Source of the DNA: an uncultured Desulfuromonadales bacterium
GTDB taxonomy: Bacteria > Desulfobacterota > Desulfuromonadia > Desulfuromonadales > Geopsychrobacteraceae
Length of the DNA: 37,611 nt
Direction: 5' to 3'
NCBI GenBank assembly: GCA_947259685.1
Contig: CAMYNC010000013.1
Span: 1-37,611 of the forward strand
The position numbers and the translations under genes were made by a program. Below, one piece after another: positions 34,264 through 37,611 of this stretch. The notes under the pieces were generated by a model. It made no database searches. It was given only the letters and a program-made list of their open reading frames with translations, and was not told the DNA's origin. How positions within the stretch are numbered: the first letter of the stretch is position 1; every line of letters starts with the position of its first letter.

Positions 34264-35190
34264 ATGAGTGTAGCAACCCCCAACCTGATCGTCATTCTCG
34301 GCGCCACCGCCGGAGGTAAAACCGGCCTGGCGGTACAACTGGCCGGCAAGTTAAACAGCGAAATCATCTCCGCCGATTCCCGCCAGGTTTATCGCGGTAT
34401 GGATCTGGGTACCGGCAAGGACCTGCAGGAATATGGCGAGATCCCTTACCATTTAATCGATATTGCCGAACCGGGCAGCGAGTACAACGTTTTTCAGTTT
34501 CAGCGGGATTGTTTTTCCGCCGTTGAAGAGATCTGGGAGCGGGACAAGCTGCCGATCCTCTGCGGCGGCACCGGCATGTATCTGGATGCGGTGCTGCGTG
34601 GTTACCGGCTGCTCGAGGTGCCGGAGGATCCCGCTCTGCGTGAGGAACTGGTCGTGAAAAGTGATGTTCAATTGCGTGAACAGTTACTGAAACTGAAATC
34701 TGAACAGCATAACCTAACAGATCTGGAGGATCGTTCGCGGCTGATTAGAGCGATAGAGATTGCCAGGGGCGAGCAAGCTGCTGCGACCGATTTACCACCT
34801 TTGCCACAAATCCAGCCACTGGTGTTCGGCTTAAAGTGGCCCCGCGAGATTCTGCGGCAGAGGATTGCCCTGCGTTTGCAGCAGCGGCTGGATGCGGGGA
34901 TGATTGAGGAAGTTCAGCAGCTCTACGATGCTGGTGTGCCTTGGGAAAAGTTAGAATTTTATGGGCTGGAGTATCGGCTGATTGCTCAGCATCTGCAGGG
35001 CAAGTTGAATCGTAACGACATGGTACAGAAGCTGCGCAGCGCAATCGGCCAGTTCGCCAAGCGGCAGGAGACCTTTTTTCGGCGGATGGTGAAGCGGGGG
35101 GTGGAGATTTGTTGGTTGGAGGGGCAGGGGGAGCCGTTTGCGGATATGTGCAAAGGCTTAGATGAGGTCCTTTCGGCCCGCCGCTTCTAA
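34264..35190 (+). CDS. miaA: tRNA dimethylallyltransferase (MiaA family, divergent)
   Basis: The ATG at 34264 has GGGAG 7 bases upstream and gives 308 residues. The P-loop GATAGGKTGLA, DSRQVYRGMDLGTGK, YHLIDIAEPGSEYNV, PILCGGTGMYLDAVL and FAKRQETFFRR follow the MiaA order. The family adds dimethylallyl to A37 of tRNAs reading U-starting codons. Several usual residues differ (GPTASGKT is GATAGGKT; DSMQVY is DSRQVY; the central Arg-rich helix is altered). This may be the second, divergent MiaA type found beside a canonical copy in Geobacter-like genomes (from memory, not checked). A close glycosyltransferase gene follows. Confidence 0.88.
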   Translation: MSVATPNLIVILGATAGGKTGLAVQLAGKLNSEIISADSRQVYRGMDLGTGKDLQEYGEIPYHLIDIAEPGSEYNVFQFQRDCFSAVEEIWERDKLPILCGGTGMYLDAVLRGYRLLEVPEDPALREELVVKSDVQLREQLLKLKSEQHNLTDLEDRSRLIRAIEIARGEQAAATDLPPLPQIQPLVFGLKWPREILRQRIALRLQQRLDAGMIEEVQQLYDAGVPWEKLEFYGLEYRLIAQHLQGKLNRNDMVQKLRSAIGQFAKRQETFFRRMVKRGVEICWLEGQGEPFADMCKGLDEVLSARRF

Positions 35191-35200
35191 GGTTTAAAAA

Positions 35201-36457
35201 TTGAATGAAACAACCAACAAACAATTAAAAAAATACCTCCGCACCCGGGCCCTCCCCTCCCCCTGGCAGCTCACCGGCAACGAACGAAAAGATTTTTCCG
35301 CCGCCGTAGTGATCCCAGCGCTGGCTGAAGAAGACAGTCTGCCACGAACCCTGGCGGCCCTTGCCCGCAATCCGGCCGCAGAGCTGTCCCGCACGCTGGT
35401 GCTGATCGTCATCAACAATCGACCAACCGCTACAAAAACGCAGCAACAAGAGAATCAAAGAACTCTCAAGTGTCTACAATCCTATCCTCTTCCCGAGCTC
35501 AATCTGGCTTGGGTCGATGCCAGTTCGCCAGGCTTTGAACTGCCCGAAAGAGAAGGCGTCGGCATGGCGCGAAAAGTCGGTTTCGACCTTGCCTTGGCGT
35601 GCCTCGACTGGACCTGCCGGCCGCTGTTGATCTCTTTAGATGCTGATACGCTGGTCGATGCCAATTACCTCCCGGCAATCTTTGCGCACTTTGACGCTTC
35701 GCCCAAAGGGGGTGCAACCATTCCCTTCCGCCACCAGCCGGGAGAAACCGTCGCTCAGGAAGCGGCAATCCGCCGTTACGAACTCTATTTGCGCAGCTAC
35801 CTGTTCGGCCTGCAGCAGGCCGGCTCCCCCTATGCCTATCACAGCATCGGCAGCGCTTTTGCCTGCGCTGCCGAAGCCTATCTGGCGGCCGGCGGGATGA
35901 ATCGCCGCCAGGCTGCCGAGGATTTTTACTTTCTGCAGCAGTTGGCGAAAACCACTGGGGTGGAGATGCTTGCCGGGACAGTTGTCCGGCCGTCGGCACG
36001 ATTCTCCGCACGGGTGCCTTTCGGCACCGGCAATGCGGTGCAGGGACAGGTGGAAGAGGGCCGTGAGGCGTTTAAATTCACTTCGACGGCGGCTTTTCAA
36101 CTGCTCCAGGCCTGGTTGTGTGCGGTCGAGCAGGGCTGGGAATGTTCGGCGGAAGAGCTGCAGCGGCATGCTCGCCAGCTTTCTGCAATCCTGGCGGATT
36201 TTCTGGAGGAGTTGAATTTCCGCCGCAACTGGCAGAAGCTGCAAGCGAATCACTGCGCACGCACCCAGCGGATTGCTGCCTTTCATGCCTGGTTCGACGG
36301 GCTGCGCACCCGCCAACTCTTGGCGAGGCTTGATGAGGACAAGGTTTGCGAACGACCGAAGTTGCTTACAGAATTATTGGAGTGGGGCGGTTATATGGCT
36401 AAGAGGTGCGAAGGCGAACAGCTGGAAACGCTCGAAACTCTACAAGGTGTCAGGTAG
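35201..36457 (+). CDS. Family 2 glycosyltransferase
   Basis: The 418-residue frame starts at a TTG (35201), with AAGG 8 bases upstream; an in-frame TAA at 35195 excludes a longer start. The GT-A fold is seen in AAVVIPALAEEDSLPRTL at the N-terminus, the nucleotide/metal-binding LISLDADT (DxD-type), the acceptor region IGSAFACAAEAYLAAGGMN, and AEDFYFLQQLAK with the conserved acidic pair. The C-terminal 130 residues are helical and not recognised. No membrane segment is obvious. It begins 10 bases after miaA and probably shares its transcript. Donor and acceptor cannot be inferred. Confidence 0.82.
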   Translation: MNETTNKQLKKYLRTRALPSPWQLTGNERKDFSAAVVIPALAEEDSLPRTLAALARNPAAELSRTLVLIVINNRPTATKTQQQENQRTLKCLQSYPLPELNLAWVDASSPGFELPEREGVGMARKVGFDLALACLDWTCRPLLISLDADTLVDANYLPAIFAHFDASPKGGATIPFRHQPGETVAQEAAIRRYELYLRSYLFGLQQAGSPYAYHSIGSAFACAAEAYLAAGGMNRRQAAEDFYFLQQLAKTTGVEMLAGTVVRPSARFSARVPFGTGNAVQGQVEEGREAFKFTSTAAFQLLQAWLCAVEQGWECSAEELQRHARQLSAILADFLEELNFRRNWQKLQANHCARTQRIAAFHAWFDGLRTRQLLARLDEDKVCERPKLLTELLEWGGYMAKRCEGEQLETLETLQGVR

Positions 36458-36498
36458 CTGCAGGGGCGTTACCGTAATGCAACGCCCCTGCAGTTTTC
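36458..36498 (+). terminator. Terminator of the miaA-glycosyltransferase operon
   Basis: A perfect 13-bp stem (36458-36470 with 36481-36493) begins directly after the glycosyltransferase stop and is followed by TTTTC. It also faces the convergent receptor gene ending at 36497 and may serve both. Confidence 0.85.
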
Positions 36499-37611
36499 AG
36501 AATTTGCCGAATTCGTCATCGTCCAGCTTGATCTGCGGTGCTGCTGAGTCCAGGTGGCCCCAGCTGGCTACAACCGCTTGGGTTTGCTGGACAGGGGCAG
36601 TTTTAGCCGACGGGCGGCTTTTCATCGCCAGGGCGGCAGCTTGGTCCGTTCTGGTTGATCCAGAGAGTCTAAAGCGTTGCATCATCTCGTTTAGCTGACT
36701 GGTCTGAGCGGAAAGCTCTTCGCTGGTTGCAGCGCTCTCTTCGGCGCTGGCGGTATTCTGCTGGATCACCTGATCTATCTGGCTCAGGCCCTGGTTGATT
36801 TGATCGATCCCCTGAGCCTGCTCATTACTGGCAGCGGCAATTTCCGCTACCAGGTCGGTCACCTTGCCAATCGAGGAGTCGATCTCACCCAGGGCATCAG
36901 ATGTTTGAGTGGCGATTTCGGTGCCACGGGCGGTTTTTTGTACCGAGCTTTCGATCAGTTCTGCGGTCTCCTTGGCGGCTTTGGCGCTACGCGCCGCCAG
37001 GTTGCGAACCTCTTCGGCAACCACAGCAAAGCCTTTGCCGTGCTGCCCGGCGCGGGCTGCTTCTACGGCGGCGTTGAGCGCCAACAGGTTGGTCTGGAAG
37101 GCGATCTCATCGATGACTTTGATGATCTTGCTGATATCTTGCCCTGCAGAATCGATTTCGCACATGGCGGAGACCATCTCCTGCATCCGTTGATTGCCGT
37201 TGCTGGCGACCTGCTTGGCTTCTCCTGCCAATTGGTTGGCCTGCGTGGCGTTTTCGGCGTTCTGCTTGGTCTGGCTGGCCATCTGGTTGATCGAGGCGCC
37301 GATCTGCTCGATTGAGGCAGCTGATTCGGTGGCTCCCTGAGACAGAGTCTGACTCGCTCCAGCTACCTGTAGGCAGCCGGTGCCGATCTGTTCACCAGAT
37401 GATTGAACCTGTAACAGTAGATCCGTCAGATCTTCGTGAACCTTCTTCACTGTCTGCCGAACCGTATCCTGTCCATCACGCGGCTTCACCTCGGAGGTCA
37501 GGTCACCGTTGGCAATTTTTTGTAGCGGACCGATGACCTCATTCTGAAAGCTGTCAGCAAAGCGGTCCATGGCTTTGGCCATCTCGCCGATTTCATCCTG
37601 GCTGTCCATCT
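36497..37611 (-). CDS. Methyl-accepting chemotaxis protein, N-terminus cut by window edge
   Basis: The visible 370 residues start inside a HAMP domain ([18 protein letters not shown]). The methyl-accepting signalling domain with hairpin [20 protein letters not shown] and the adaptation helices follow. The frame is open to the window end, so the sensor and membrane segments lie beyond it. It ends LDDDEFGKF, almost identical to the tail of the receptor in the che operon, with an aromatic at positions 2 and 5 of the last five residues. It is convergent with the glycosyltransferase gene. Confidence 0.94.
   Translation of the reverse strand, partial: MDSQDEIGEMAKAMDRFADSFQNEVIGPLQKIANGDLTSEVKPRDGQDTVRQTVKKVHEDLTDLLLQVQSSGEQIGTGCLQVAGASQTLSQGATESAASIEQIGASINQMASQTKQNAENATQANQLAGEAKQVASNGNQRMQEMVSAMCEIDSAGQDISKIIKVIDEIAFQTNLLALNAAVEAARAGQHGKGFAVVAEEVRNLAARSAKAAKETAELIESSVQKTARGTEIATQTSDALGEIDSSIGKVTDLVAEIAAASNEQAQGIDQINQGLSQIDQVIQQNTASAEESAATSEELSAQTSQLNEMMQRFRLSGSTRTDQAAALAMKSRPSAKTAPVQQTQAVVASWGHLDSAAPQIKLDDDEFGKF

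Noticed and set aside
35205..35228. ATG near the start of the glycosyltransferase gene
   Set aside because: It is in another frame and meets a stop after seven codons; the in-frame TTG at 35201 is the only usable start.
25700..37130. Near-identical DNA in the three receptor genes (about 25740-25890, 31360-31510, 36980-37130)
   Set aside because: These encode the universally conserved receptor hairpin; the repeats reflect protein constraint, not a mobile element.

Overview
The window looks like a chromosome segment from a motile, Gram-negative, anaerobe-type deltaproteobacterium (Desulfobacterota, close to Geobacter/Desulfuromonas/Pelobacter). The basis is protein style: a large che operon with CheA, CheW, CheR, CheB, CheD, several CheX/CheC-type phosphatases and an HDOD protein; chemoreceptors with cysteine-rich, zinc-binding-like and hemerythrin modules; a PcnB-type nucleotidyltransferase; and a divergent MiaA. 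I see no tRNA, rRNA, CRISPR array, insertion sequence or prophage gene. The species assignment is inference.

Layout. Positions 1-974 hold the 3' part of a VWA-OmpA protein cut by the window edge. 1188-2039 is a single GltI-like periplasmic solute-binding protein with its own terminator. 2291-8058 (minus) is a three-gene RND efflux operon in the order membrane-fusion lipoprotein, AcrB-like pump, outer-membrane factor. 8059-8574 is a long intergenic region with a candidate small RNA (promoter-like sequence plus a strong terminator that serves no visible gene).

8575-16237 (plus) is the most unusual part: an M6-type zinc metalloprotease with two P/Homo B domains and no signal peptide, followed 31 bp later by a giant protein of about 1797 residues. 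The giant carries two alpha/beta-hydrolase (lipase-like) domains, a domain resembling the N-terminal part of M17 aminopeptidases, a CHAT (caspase-like) protease domain with an intact His/Cys pair, and a TPR-like tail. I propose a protease/lipase effector module, possibly for defence or programmed cell death. Its function is inference. A terminator follows, then an orphan sigma-54 activator with no sensory domain (16499-17554).

17721-30148 (minus) is one che operon. In transcription order it reads cheA, cheW, chemoreceptor, cheR, cheB, cheD, HDOD protein, CheY-like, CheX-like, cheY, CheX-like, CheX-like, and a tandem CheX-like protein ending in a degenerate receiver. Many stops and starts touch or overlap. 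A sigma-70-like promoter lies upstream of cheA and a bidirectional terminator at the far end. The receptor, CheW and CheA form the signalling array. CheR, CheB and CheD set receptor modification. The five CheX/CheC-like domains probably control phosphate loss from the CheY proteins.

30507-32705 (minus) is a second chemoreceptor with a periplasmic CZB-like domain and a C-terminal hemerythrin domain, driven by its own promoter. 32872-34137 (minus) is a PcnB/CCA-type nucleotidyltransferase, divergent from miaA (34264-35190). miaA is followed by a family 2 glycosyltransferase (35201-36457). The window ends inside a third chemoreceptor (36497 onward, minus).
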